DNA from: Chloracidobacterium validum | Lineage (GTDB): Bacteria; Acidobacteriota; Blastocatellia; Chloracidobacteriales; Chloracidobacteriaceae | NCBI RefSeq assembly: GCF_018304825.1 | Contig: NZ_CP072648.1 | Location: 107,501 to 171,500 of the forward strand | Reading direction: 5' to 3' | Length of the DNA: 64,000 bases | Part shown: positions 36,403-45,163 of the stretch, piece after piece | Layout of the letters: the number at the start of each line of letters is the position of its first letter | How positions within the stretch are numbered: the first letter of the stretch is position 1 | The notes under the pieces: generated by a model | Told to the model about the DNA's origin: nothing | The model's database searches: none | What the model saw: only the letters and a program-made list of their open reading frames with translations | Made by a program: the position numbers and the translations under genes

Positions 36403-38589
36403 ATGTATGTCAAGCAAAGCATAAAAGTCGGTGGGCGCGAACTCTCGCTCGAAACTGGAAAAATCGCAAAACAGGCGGATGGCGCAGTTGTCATGACGTG
36501 TGGCGAAACCGTCGTTCTGGTCACGGCGGTTGCCGCCAAGGAAGCGAGCGCGCGGGGCTTCTTTCCACTGACGGTTGATTATCGAGAGTATGGATATGCT
36601 TCGGGACGCATTCCAGGCGGCTACTTCAAGCGCGAAGGTCGTCCGACGGAACGTGAGATTCTGACGTGCCGCCTGATTGACCGCCCACTTCGTCCATTGT
36701 TTACCGAAGGTTACGACAGCGAAACCCAGGTTATCGCGCTGGTCATGTCGGCTGACAAACAAAACGATCCAGATGTGCTGGCGATTACCGGCGCTTCAGC
36801 GGCGCTCTACATTTCTGACATCCCCTTTGAAACACCGATTGCTGGCGTTCGGGTTGGGATGGTGGACGGTAAACTGGTCATCAATCCAACCTACCAGGAG
36901 ATGCGTGGATCGAACCTCAACTTGACCGTTGCCGGCAGTGAGGATGCAATTGTCATGGTTGAAGCTGGCGCGAAAGAAGTCAGTGAAGAAACCATGGTTG
37001 AGGCGCTGCTCTTCGGTCATAGCGAAATCAAGCGCCTGTGCGCGCTCCAGCACGAGCTGCGCGCCAAGGTTGGGAAACCCAAACGGGTGGTTGCTCCGGT
37101 TGTGCTGGATGAAGCCATGCTGCAATCGCTCACCGCCGACTACACCGACCGCCTGCGGGCAGCGCTCGACGTGCGCGGACGTGACAAGTTGGCGAGCTAT
37201 GCCGAAGTGGATGCGCTTGAAAAAGAGGTCGTCGAGCGTTATCCGGCCGAGGCGCCAGACCAGCGCGCCATGGCGCGGCGGGTGTTTGAGTATCTAAAAG
37301 AGAAAATCTTTCGGGATGACATCTTGCTGAATCGGCGGCGTCCTGACGGGCGCAAGTTTTCTGAAATTCGGCCCATCGAGATTGAGGTGGGCGTTTTGCC
37401 GCGCGCCCATGGCAGCGCCTTGTTCACGCGCGGCGAAACCCAGGCCATCGTCACCGCAACGCTCGGCACGAGCCAGGATGTTCAATATCTGGACGACCTC
37501 GAGTCTGGCGAGGTCAAGCGCGACTTCATGCTGAACTATAACTTCCTACCGTTTAGCGTTGGTGAAGTTGGGCGCATGGGGAGTCCGGGGCGGCGGGAAG
37601 TCGGCCATGGCGCGTTGGCCCACCGGGCGTTGCAGGCCGTCTTACCGACCGAAGATTTTCCCTATGTCACGCGCGTCGTCTCTGACATTACAGAATCAAA
37701 CGGCTCATCCTCAATGGCAACGGTCTGCGGTGGGGCGTTGGCCCTGATGGATGCCGGCGTGCCGATCAAAGCGCCGGTGGCTGGCGTCGCCATGGGGCTG
37801 GTGATGAGCGAGAAGCGATACGCTGTCCTGACCGATATTGCCGGCGCGGAAGATCACTACGGCGACATGGATTTCAAGGTTGCCGGGACGCGGCATGGCA
37901 TCACGGCATTGCAGATGGACATCAAGGTCAAGGGCCTCAATGCCCAAATCCTTGCCGACGCCCTCCAGCAGGCCAAGCAGGGACGGCTTTACATTCTGGA
38001 CAAGATGCAAGCCGCGTTGGCTGCCCCACGCCCGCAAATCAACGCGCTGGCCCCGCGTATCCTGACGCTGCAAATCCCGGTGGCCAAAATTCGGGATGTC
38101 ATCGGCAGCGGTGGCAAGGTCGTGCGTGGGATTGTCGAAAAAACCGGGTGCAAAATTGATATTGAAGACTCCGGGCGCGTCATCATTGCCGCGGCTGACC
38201 AAGACGCCGGCCAGCGCGCGCGGGCAATGATCGAAGCCATCATCGAGGAAGCCGAACCTGGGAAGACCTACCTTGGCACAGTGACGCGCATTGCGGACTT
38301 TGGCGCGTTTGTCGAAATTTTCCCCGGCACGGAAGGGCTGCTTCACATTTCGGAAATTGCCAACTACCGGGTTCGTTCGGTGGCTGATGAGTTGCGGGAA
38401 GGGCAGCAATTGATGGTGAAGTGCCTCAGTACGGACCCGAGCGGAAAAATTCGGCTCAGTCGGCGGGCGTTGCTCGATGAGAATGCATCGGGCAATGGCG
38501 AAGTTGACCCATCGGCGGAACGTTCCTCGACGCCAGAGCGTTCAGCTTCGCCGGAACGGGAAGGCGACCGTCGTCCACGGCGTCGCTGA
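36403..38589 (+). CDS. pnp: Polyribonucleotide nucleotidyltransferase (PNPase)
   Basis: A 728-residue phosphorolytic 3'-5' exoribonuclease. It has two RNase PH domains (residues about 10-220 and 315-550; the second has GSALFTRGETQAIVTATLGT and ESNGSSSMATVCGGALALMD), a KH domain (about 555-620, RDVIGSGGKVVRGIVEKTG) and an S1 domain (about 625-695, YLGTVTRIADFGAFVEIFPG). A 30-residue acidic-then-basic tail rich in Ser/Pro/Arg follows. It is downstream of rpsO and followed by a strong terminator. Confidence 0.98.
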   Translation: MYVKQSIKVGGRELSLETGKIAKQADGAVVMTCGETVVLVTAVAAKEASARGFFPLTVDYREYGYASGRIPGGYFKREGRPTEREILTCRLIDRPLRPLFTEGYDSETQVIALVMSADKQNDPDVLAITGASAALYISDIPFETPIAGVRVGMVDGKLVINPTYQEMRGSNLNLTVAGSEDAIVMVEAGAKEVSEETMVEALLFGHSEIKRLCALQHELRAKVGKPKRVVAPVVLDEAMLQSLTADYTDRLRAALDVRGRDKLASYAEVDALEKEVVERYPAEAPDQRAMARRVFEYLKEKIFRDDILLNRRRPDGRKFSEIRPIEIEVGVLPRAHGSALFTRGETQAIVTATLGTSQDVQYLDDLESGEVKRDFMLNYNFLPFSVGEVGRMGSPGRREVGHGALAHRALQAVLPTEDFPYVTRVVSDITESNGSSSMATVCGGALALMDAGVPIKAPVAGVAMGLVMSEKRYAVLTDIAGAEDHYGDMDFKVAGTRHGITALQMDIKVKGLNAQILADALQQAKQGRLYILDKMQAALAAPRPQINALAPRILTLQIPVAKIRDVIGSGGKVVRGIVEKTGCKIDIEDSGRVIIAAADQDAGQRARAMIEAIIEEAEPGKTYLGTVTRIADFGAFVEIFPGTEGLLHISEIANYRVRSVADELREGQQLMVKCLSTDPSGKIRLSRRALLDENASGNGEVDPSAERSSTPERSASPEREGDRRPRRR

Positions 38590-38618
38590 CGTCACCGTCG
38601 CACAAGTCGCCACAGCGG

Positions 38619-38654
38619 GAAAAAGCCTGGCCTGACTCCAGGCTTTTTCTGTGA
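38619..38654 (+). terminator. Rho-independent terminator after pnp
   Basis: gaaaaagcctgg (38619-38630) and ccaggctttttc (38638-38649) form a perfect 12-bp stem with a 7-nt loop. The run of five T residues lies in the 3' arm. Confidence 0.93.
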
Positions 38655-38801
38655 ACTGGTTTCTGTAAACTGAACGTTTTGGAAGACTTGCCGAAGCTTC
38701 ACGACTCTGCTAGCGTCTTGGCTATAAGGCGTATTTTTGAATCCTGAAGTATTTCATCCACAACACTGATTCCCACGTTCAAGGGCTGGAAGAGGCTGAC
38801 C

Positions 38802-39086
38802 ATGACGAAAGCCGAACTGGTGGAAGCGGTGGCGCGTGCTGCCGACCTGACGAAAAAGGACGCCGAAGTCGTCGTGGACGAGGTCTTCGCTGCCATTATC
38901 GAGTCCTTGAACCGCGGTGAAAAAATTGAATTGCGCGGTTTTGGTTCGTTTCGCATCCGGCAGCGCAACTCACGGCGTGGGCGCAATCCCAAAACTGGTG
39001 ACGCGGTGGACATTCCAGCCAAAGCGGTTCCTTATTTCAAGCCAGGCAAGGAGTTGCGGGAACTGATCAACCACGAAGCGCATTAA
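38802..39086 (+). CDS. HU/IHF-family DNA-binding protein
   Basis: A 94-residue histone-like protein. It begins MTKAELVEAVARAADLTKKD, with the beta-arm signature GFGSFRIRQRNSRRGRNPKTG and the IPAKAVPYFKPGKELRE end. It bends and compacts DNA as a dimer. Close to IHF-alpha/HU length; the exact paralogue is not resolved. It is monocistronic or cotranscribed with the HIT gene 132 bp downstream. Confidence 0.95.
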   Translation: MTKAELVEAVARAADLTKKDAEVVVDEVFAAIIESLNRGEKIELRGFGSFRIRQRNSRRGRNPKTGDAVDIPAKAVPYFKPGKELRELINHEAH

Positions 39087-39218
39087 CCCTGAGCTGCCCT
39101 GGTGCTGGTCATCCGCTCTGGGCGGGGGACTGGTTTGGGTCTGGATGTTCGGCGCGGGGGCATTGGAGGCTGGCGTAGAAGCCCAATCCCTGGTCAGCCC
39201 TAGCCAAGGAGACATCTT

Positions 39219-39752
39219 GTGGACGTACTATGGAGTCCGTGGCGTTACCGGTACATTGCGGGCCTTGATCGCCAGGATGATCTCGTTGTGCCGCCTGACT
39301 GTCCCTTTTGTCGTATTCCGGCTGAGTCACGGGATGTGGATAACTTCGTGCTGTATCGTGGGCGACATAACTTTGTCATTCTCAACATCCACCCGTACAT
39401 CAATGGTCACACGATGGTGGTACCCTATGCGCATGTCGCCACACTCGGCGCGTTGCCGACCGAAGCCGGTTATGAAATGTTTGATTTGACGCGGCATCTG
39501 ACGGAAATTCTCACCAAAGAGTACCGTGCCATGGGGTGCAATGTGGGCATGAATCTCGGTCAAGCCGCCGGGGCCGGGATTGCCGACCACCTGCACATGC
39601 ACATCATGCCGCGCTGGCTTGGCGATGTGAACTTCATTACGACCATTGGCGAAACGCGGGTGCTCCCAGAGGAGCTGGCGACGACCTACGCCCGCCTCCG
39701 TCCGTACTTCGACCACTACGTACCTGCTGACCAGTCGCCAAATGCAAGTTAG
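39219..39752 (+). CDS. HIT-family nucleotide hydrolase/phosphorylase
   Basis: A 177-residue HIT protein related to AP4A phosphorylase-like enzymes. The histidine triad is HLHMHIMPRW. Upstream, CPFCRIPAESRD gives a CxxC found in many members, and NIHPYINGHTMVVPYAH is typical. The start is a GTG with an aaggaga site. It hydrolyses dinucleoside polyphosphates or related nucleotides. Confidence 0.93.
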   Translation: MDVLWSPWRYRYIAGLDRQDDLVVPPDCPFCRIPAESRDVDNFVLYRGRHNFVILNIHPYINGHTMVVPYAHVATLGALPTEAGYEMFDLTRHLTEILTKEYRAMGCNVGMNLGQAAGAGIADHLHMHIMPRWLGDVNFITTIGETRVLPEELATTYARLRPYFDHYVPADQSPNAS

Positions 39753-39764
39753 GTTTGGTTTCTC

Positions 39765-39798
39765 CGAAAGGCAGGGCCTCGCGCCTGTGAGCCTTTCG
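39765..39798. other. Inverted repeat between the HIT and sensor genes
   Basis: cgaaaggc (39765-39772) and gcctttcg (39791-39798) form a perfect 8-bp stem, with further cagg/cctg pairing inside. There is no T-run, so it may be a weak attenuator, a processing site or part of the sensor gene leader. Confidence 0.4.
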
Positions 39799-39820
39799 AG
39801 TCCTGATTGAGCTAGCCGCC

Positions 39821-42800
39821 ATGCGCGAGATTCTTGAACCGATTGCCCATCAGCTTCAAAGCCCACAAGACCTGGATCGGGTGCTCTCTTCGATTGTGCA
39901 GCGGGCGGCGGAAAGCGTCACCGCTGTTTGTGCGCGGCTCTGGCTCATCCGGCGCGGCGATCTGTGCCAAACATGTCGGTGGGCAAATGACTGCCCAGAC
40001 AAGCGGCGCTGCCTGCATTTGAAAGCCAACTTTGGCATTCCCGTGGACGCTCCCTACCGGCGCGCGCCGTTGACGGTGCTGTCCGGCGAACAGTTGGCAC
40101 GGGGTGGGGTCGTGGCCTGGACGCCACCGCCTTCGGCCGCGGCCATGCTCCTTGATCCGCGGTTGGCCGACGAGCAGGGGGTGGTGTCATTTATGGCGCA
40201 TCCGTTGCGAGTTGAAAATCGCGTGCTTGGACTCCTTGCCGTGTTCGGGGCGCGAATGTTTACGGCCGTGGACTTTGAGACCTGTGCTGTACAGGCGGCG
40301 GCGGCCTCAGCGGCCATACGGGTTGCCGAGCTGGCCAATCGCGTTCAGCGAGCTGATGCCACCGTCCGCGATAAAGCCCGCGAATCCGAGCAGCAGTCGC
40401 GGCTGCTCACCGCCGTTCTGACGCATTCATCCGACCGGGCAATTGTCATTGAAGACCTGGATGGCAACATTTTGGCCTTCAATGAAGGCGCGCGGCGTGC
40501 CTATGGCTACGAGCCTGAAGAGGTCATTGGACGGGCGACAGCAGAAAAGCTCCATGCGCCGGATGATTGGCGGCGTGGCGAGGTTTCAAAAATCTATCAA
40601 CACGCGCTCGAACAAGGAACCTACACCGGGGACATTCGCCGGCGGCGGCACGATGGCCAAGTCTTTGTGGAGCGCACGACGCTAACCACCTTGCGTGATG
40701 AAGAGGGCGATCCGGCTGGCTTCATTGCTATTGCTCCTGTGGCGCCAGAGCCGGCGGCGGCGGTGCTGGCCGCGCTCGACGAGGTCGCTGCGGTCCGGCG
40801 GTTAGAAGACTTCGCCCCAGAAACTCTGGCGCAGATGTGTCAGTTGAGTCAGGCGGCGGGCGCAGCGCTGTTCGCGCTCGACGGAGGGGCCCTGTCCGCC
40901 CGTAGCCTTCACGGTGAGTCAGCTTTCGCGCCCGGTTTGCTTGGACAGAAATTGTTTCCAAGTGATGCGCCAGAATTATTCCGGTCGTTGGAGCAAGGGC
41001 AGGTCGAGTCGGTGGGCGCCACGGTGGGGCGGCTTCTCGCTGATGCTTCAGGCGGGGCCTTGGTGATTCCAATGCTGCGCCAACAAGTGCAAGCGGTGGT
41101 CGTGGTGGCGTCTCCACGTCCGGGTTTTGAAATGCCGCTACTCCGTTTGGCGCGTGGCGCTTCGGCGTTGCTGCGGTGGCAACTGCTTTCGGCGGACCTG
41201 AGCGCGCGTGAGCAGTCCCTAGCGGAGGCGGAGGCCGCCCAAACCGCCCGCTATGAGGCGCTTGTGCGCGACCGTGACATGGCTTTGGCAAAAGTGGCTG
41301 ACCTAGAACAGCAGGTGCAGTCTGCGCAAGTGGCTGTCCAGCAAGCAGCCACGGCGCGACAGATCACTGAGGAACGGGCGGTGCAGCTCGAATCGAAGGT
41401 AGCTGAACTCGAGGCCGAGTATGGGCGACTGCAAGAAGTTTGCCGGCAGTCTGAGGTGGCGGCTGAACAGGCGCGCCAGGCAACCACTGAAGCGCTTGCT
41501 CGCTGTGAGGCGCTGAATGCTGGACAGGTGACGGCCCTACGCGAGCGTGACCTGTTCAAGGCGCGCGTCGAGTTGCTTGAAGCAGATTTGCGCCAAACCC
41601 GCCAGCGGGCGGAGCGTTCAGCGCACCAGCATGCCGAGGCGCTTGTGCGCATTCATGAGCTTGAAGGCCAGCTAGCAGAGCTTGCCCAGAAACGCCACGA
41701 GGATGAGCAGACCCTGGCGGAGGCGCAACATCACTATGAGGCGGCCCATCGCCAAATGATGGAGCGTTCGCTGCAACTCGAAGCCATGCTGGCTGAGTCA
41801 CAACAGGTGCAGTCGGCGCACGAAGCCGAGATCGCACAGTTGGCAACTCGCTTGACTTCGCTCGCAACCGAGGTGACGGCTGCCCAGCAGGAGCGCCTCG
41901 ATGCTCAACACCAGGCCGAGGCGCTGCGCCAGGACCTGGAAGCAACCCAGCAGTTGCTCACCGAAGCCATGGCTCTGCGTCAGGCGGCCGAGCGCGCTGT
42001 GGCTGAAATTGAAGAGCGGGCCGCGAAGCTGTTATCCGAGGTCATCGTCTCACAAGAAGAGCAAGCTCGACTCATCAAAGAGTATGAGCACTTGGAAGCC
42101 GAGCTGGCATCTGCCAAGTCCGGGATGGAGCAGCAAGCTCAAGCCATGGCGATGTTGGAAGGGCACATAGACCTGCTTGAACGCTCACTGGCGACCAGCG
42201 AAGTGGCGCGCGCTGCCCTGTCACAGCGCATCGAAACCCTTCTAGAAGAGCGGACGGCCTGGCGTCAGGTGATTGATGGACTGGAGGCTCGTCTTACGGC
42301 ACTATCCACCACAGACCGGTCGGTCGAACACGGAACGCCCTCCACTGTGTCGGAAGCGATGGCGGCTCAGCTCACAGCGCTGCAAGCAACGCTTACCCAG
42401 CGTGAGGCTGAAAACGCCTCTCTGCGCCAGCGGCTGGCGCTGCTACAGGGCACCTATCGGGAAACGGTTGAAGTCCTGCAATCGCGCCTTGACGATCTCA
42501 CCAAACTCTCTGCCATCACAGGCGCGCATCGCAAGCTCGAAGATGTTTTGCTGGGCACTTCGTCCGCGATGGAAGCTTCACCGGTCATTATCGTGGCGTG
42601 TGACGACGAACCATTTCGCGCGACCTTGAGTGGCTGGTGCCAGCAGTCTGGTTATCGGGCAAGTCCGGTGAGCGACGGAGACGCGGCCTTGGCGGCGCTC
42701 ATGCTTGATCTGCCCCACGGTATCGTTCTGGCCGGCGATCCAGTCCATATCAGCGAGACGTACCGCCGGGTACGCCGCAACCCAGACTGGCGTAACCTGC

Positions 42801-42955
42801 CGATTGTCGTTGTAACGCCGGAGTCCTTTACCGGCGTTTCGGCTTCGCCTTCGACAACGACATTGGCGCAACACTCTGCTTCACCGACTGCCTTGCACAA
42901 AGCGTTACGTATGCTGGTCACTGAGCGAACGCGCCATCCATCAGTGCCCGGCTGA
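39821..42955 (+). CDS. Large GAF-PAS-GAF-like coiled-coil sensor with degenerate C-terminal receiver
   Basis: A 1044-residue soluble protein. Residues 1-175 are a GAF domain carrying Cys49-x2-Cys52-x5-Cys58-x5-Cys64. Residues about 195-310 are a PAS domain (VIEDLDGNILAFNEGARRAY, then EEVIGRATAEKLHAPDD). Residues about 320-460 look like a second, diverged GAF. Residues about 470-905 are a long Gln/Ala/Glu coiled coil. Residues about 918-1035 resemble a receiver domain with the acidic pair in VACDDEPF, but the phospho-acceptor region reads GIVLAGDPV, without a clear LLD motif. No kinase or output domain is present. Probably a scaffold or sensory adaptor. Its 3' end overlaps the convergent gene by 15 bp. 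Confidence 0.8.
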   Translation: MREILEPIAHQLQSPQDLDRVLSSIVQRAAESVTAVCARLWLIRRGDLCQTCRWANDCPDKRRCLHLKANFGIPVDAPYRRAPLTVLSGEQLARGGVVAWTPPPSAAAMLLDPRLADEQGVVSFMAHPLRVENRVLGLLAVFGARMFTAVDFETCAVQAAAASAAIRVAELANRVQRADATVRDKARESEQQSRLLTAVLTHSSDRAIVIEDLDGNILAFNEGARRAYGYEPEEVIGRATAEKLHAPDDWRRGEVSKIYQHALEQGTYTGDIRRRRHDGQVFVERTTLTTLRDEEGDPAGFIAIAPVAPEPAAAVLAALDEVAAVRRLEDFAPETLAQMCQLSQAAGAALFALDGGALSARSLHGESAFAPGLLGQKLFPSDAPELFRSLEQGQVESVGATVGRLLADASGGALVIPMLRQQVQAVVVVASPRPGFEMPLLRLARGASALLRWQLLSADLSAREQSLAEAEAAQTARYEALVRDRDMALAKVADLEQQVQSAQVAVQQAATARQITEERAVQLESKVAELEAEYGRLQEVCRQSEVAAEQARQATTEALARCEALNAGQVTALRERDLFKARVELLEADLRQTRQRAERSAHQHAEALVRIHELEGQLAELAQKRHEDEQTLAEAQHHYEAAHRQMMERSLQLEAMLAESQQVQSAHEAEIAQLATRLTSLATEVTAAQQERLDAQHQAEALRQDLEATQQLLTEAMALRQAAERAVAEIEERAAKLLSEVIVSQEEQARLIKEYEHLEAELASAKSGMEQQAQAMAMLEGHIDLLERSLATSEVARAALSQRIETLLEERTAWRQVIDGLEARLTALSTTDRSVEHGTPSTVSEAMAAQLTALQATLTQREAENASLRQRLALLQGTYRETVEVLQSRLDDLTKLSAITGAHRKLEDVLLGTSSAMEASPVIIVACDDEPFRATLSGWCQQSGYRASPVSDGDAALAALMLDLPHGIVLAGDPVHISETYRRVRRNPDWRNLPIVVVTPESFTGVSASPSTTTLAQHSASPTALHKALRMLVTERTRHPSVPG

Positions 42956-43891
42956 TCCAAGGGTGCGGATGAGTCGAATGGCCATGGTCGGTCGAATACC
43001 ATGGGGAAGCGTTCGCTCAACGCCAAGCCCAAATTGAAACGAGTACCGCCGCCATTCAACGTGGGTTTGGGGGAGAACCACCCAGTCGGCTCGGCGTCTG
43101 GCACCCAGCGCCAGGTTGGTCTCCAGTCCAAGCACGAGCCGGTCTGACACTTCCCGAAAGACCGTTGGGTTGAAAACGCCTTTTACGGCGCGTTGTTGTG
43201 CGGTCCGCTTGAACCGCGCGCCCTGCATGGTGAAAACCGACCAGCGTTGGCCGATGCGGTGCCCTGCCAAGTGCAGCATATCGAGCTGGAGGTCTCTGCC
43301 CAGCCGCGCCCGCTCAACAAGTGCCTGCCAGCCATGGATGGAGCGATGCTGGCGGAAGGTGCCAAGTGTGCCTTGAAGCCCAAATTTGAAAGCTTCCAAC
43401 TGTCCGTCCTCAAACGGCAATTCAAATTCCACGGTGTGGCCGGGGGCGAAGGCAAACTCGATTTCTGGTGCCCAAGTCACGCTTTGTCCACGGCGTCCGA
43501 CCGGTGGGCGCAGGAGCGTGTTGACTTCCAGCTCGCCGCGCTCCGCGCCAAGCGGGCGCATCAGGTCAAAGAGCAGTGGCTCTGGCATCCTGGGGATGTG
43601 GCTTGGCTTAACGGTCACTTTCTCTTGGTAGCGGCTTGGGGCACTATCCAGGTCGCTATCCGGCGTGCTTTCATCCCCGTTGCTCCGGAGATTGGTTTCG
43701 GAGGCGTCGTCCTGCGGCCCACTCGTCCGCGCGTCTCGGTGGCGCTGTCCGGTGATGGTGGGCGGCTCGGCTACAAGTGGAAGGTGTTGTCCGTGACTGA
43801 TGGCCGGTGCGGCGTACAGCCCGCCGTACACAGTGAGCACGGCTGTGAGTCGTAAACCAAGACGAGTCAGTTGCGGCGTCAATTTCGGCAT
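42941..43891 (-). CDS. Exported protein of unknown function, possibly outer-membrane
   Basis: A 316-residue protein with a signal peptide (residues about 1-32; starts MPKLTPQLTRLGLRL). A low-complexity Asp/Ser/Pro linker follows to about residue 85. The rest alternates polar and hydrophobic residues (APEIEFAFAPGHTVEFELPF, YSFQFGLGVERTLPHG), consistent with a beta-barrel or transporter-type outer-membrane protein. No family is recognised. aggatg precedes the ATG at 43891. Confidence 0.7.
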   Translation of the reverse strand: MPKLTPQLTRLGLRLTAVLTVYGGLYAAPAISHGQHLPLVAEPPTITGQRHRDARTSGPQDDASETNLRSNGDESTPDSDLDSAPSRYQEKVTVKPSHIPRMPEPLLFDLMRPLGAERGELEVNTLLRPPVGRRGQSVTWAPEIEFAFAPGHTVEFELPFEDGQLEAFKFGLQGTLGTFRQHRSIHGWQALVERARLGRDLQLDMLHLAGHRIGQRWSVFTMQGARFKRTAQQRAVKGVFNPTVFREVSDRLVLGLETNLALGARRRADWVVLPQTHVEWRRYSFQFGLGVERTLPHGIRPTMAIRLIRTLGSAGH

Positions 43892-44035
43892 GGCGACATC
43901 CTTCAGGAACTGCGTTGCAGTCAAAGCTGGCTCGGACAAGCTCCGCCGAGCTAGGTGGGTGGACCGGCGGTGAAGCCGGGCCAGACCATCGGCAAGGTGA
44001 TTTGGACAGGTTGAAAATGCGCGACTGCGTTCCGG

Positions 44036-44707
44036 CTAGCGCTTGAAGGGAGGGCCGCGAGAGGGCAGGGGAGCGAACAGGCCGCACTTCGCTTCAGCTC
44101 GATACTGGAGGTACTGGCAGGCTGGAAAAGCTGTTGCCGAAGCTACCAGGGCGGCAAGCTGGTAGTTCAAAACAATGTCTGGTTGAGGGGGGCGGGTTGC
44201 CTTGCTTGAAAGACTCACCGCCGCGACCGTTTCCTCTGGAACCGGTCCTGACCAGTGGGTTGGCTCGACATCAACGCGCGAGATGAACTGCCCGCGCCCA
44301 TTGTTTTCGAGCTTGGTGAACGAACCGCCAAGCCCCTCCGCGACGAGGATGTCTGGAATATCGTCGGCGTTGACATCCTGAACGGCAAAACCAATGCCGT
44401 TGGCTTCGATAATGAGTTTGCTTGGTCGGCTGCTCAGGCAAACTTCAATACGGTAGCGTCCGTTGGCAACGGCTCGTCCCGCCGCGTAGTCTGGCAGGTG
44501 GTCTTCATCAAAGTGAGCGACAATTCGCCCCACTGGACCGGTAGGTTTGGATTGGCGTGCCGTGATGTCACGCCCCAGCGTTTCCGCGTAGTCCGCTGTT
44601 ACTGGTAGGGGAGCCGGGTTGGGCGTCCCACCCCAGCCGACGCAAGTCCAGCCGACGAGCGCTAGACAGAGCAGCAAAACCAGCGAGCGTTGACGGAAGG
44701 AAAGCAT
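44036..44707 (-). CDS. Exported FG-GAP/VCBS-like protein
   Basis: A 223-residue protein with a signal peptide (MLSFRQRSLVLLLCLALVG, cleavage near residue 28). The body has one recognisable FG-GAP-like calcium motif, VQDVNADDIPDILVAEG. Further beta segments surround it. Function unknown. It lies 144 bp upstream (same direction) of the exported protein at 42941-43891, so the two may be cotranscribed. Confidence 0.65.
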   Translation of the reverse strand: MLSFRQRSLVLLLCLALVGWTCVGWGGTPNPAPLPVTADYAETLGRDITARQSKPTGPVGRIVAHFDEDHLPDYAAGRAVANGRYRIEVCLSSRPSKLIIEANGIGFAVQDVNADDIPDILVAEGLGGSFTKLENNGRGQFISRVDVEPTHWSGPVPEETVAAVSLSSKATRPPQPDIVLNYQLAALVASATAFPACQYLQYRAEAKCGLFAPLPSRGPPFKR

Positions 44708-45163
44708 GATTCGCTCAGTGCAGCGCAGGCGTATCAGTAAAACTTGACGGCACTTGACCAACAGCAATCATCGGCCATAGTGGGCCTTGATGTTTGTTAG
44801 GTTTTTCACATCTCCCCAGACTAGCGTCCGGGGATTTCAGTTGTGGACTGTTCCTCCGGCCCTTAGTACTTGTCTGAAAAGTCCCAACGTGGCACAGGCC
44901 TGCCTCCGAGCAGGTGGACGGCTGGCTTGGGCTGTTCCAATGGTCGCGTTTCTCGCATCCGATGTGTCGCGTTTCTCGCAGCTCGCCGCAACGGTGGGTA
45001 ACGGTCCTCTCCGCTAGCTGTGGAAACATGGTTAGAAAAGGGCTTTTTCCTCGTTAGACCACGTGAGGGGCACGGATGTTGGCTCGAAAGCACTTGCTGA
45101 TTTGCTCGGTTGCGCTATGCTTGGAACTTTTCCAAATCCCGCAGTGCATCGGAAGTTCACGAC
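44708..45163. other. Intergenic region, 456 bp, with a 15-bp direct repeat
   Basis: Divergent spacer between the exported FG-GAP-like gene and secD. No reading frame looks like a protein. gtcgcgtttctcgca occurs at 44943-44957 and again at 44966-44980. A ggaag ribosome site for secD is at its right end. Confidence 0.6.

Noticed and set aside
37711-38409. 232-residue minus-strand frame inside pnp
   Set aside because: Opposes the conserved RNase PH/KH region of PNPase.
44787-45017. 76-residue plus-strand frame upstream of secD
   Set aside because: No ribosome site, includes the direct-repeat region and has no protein-like pattern.
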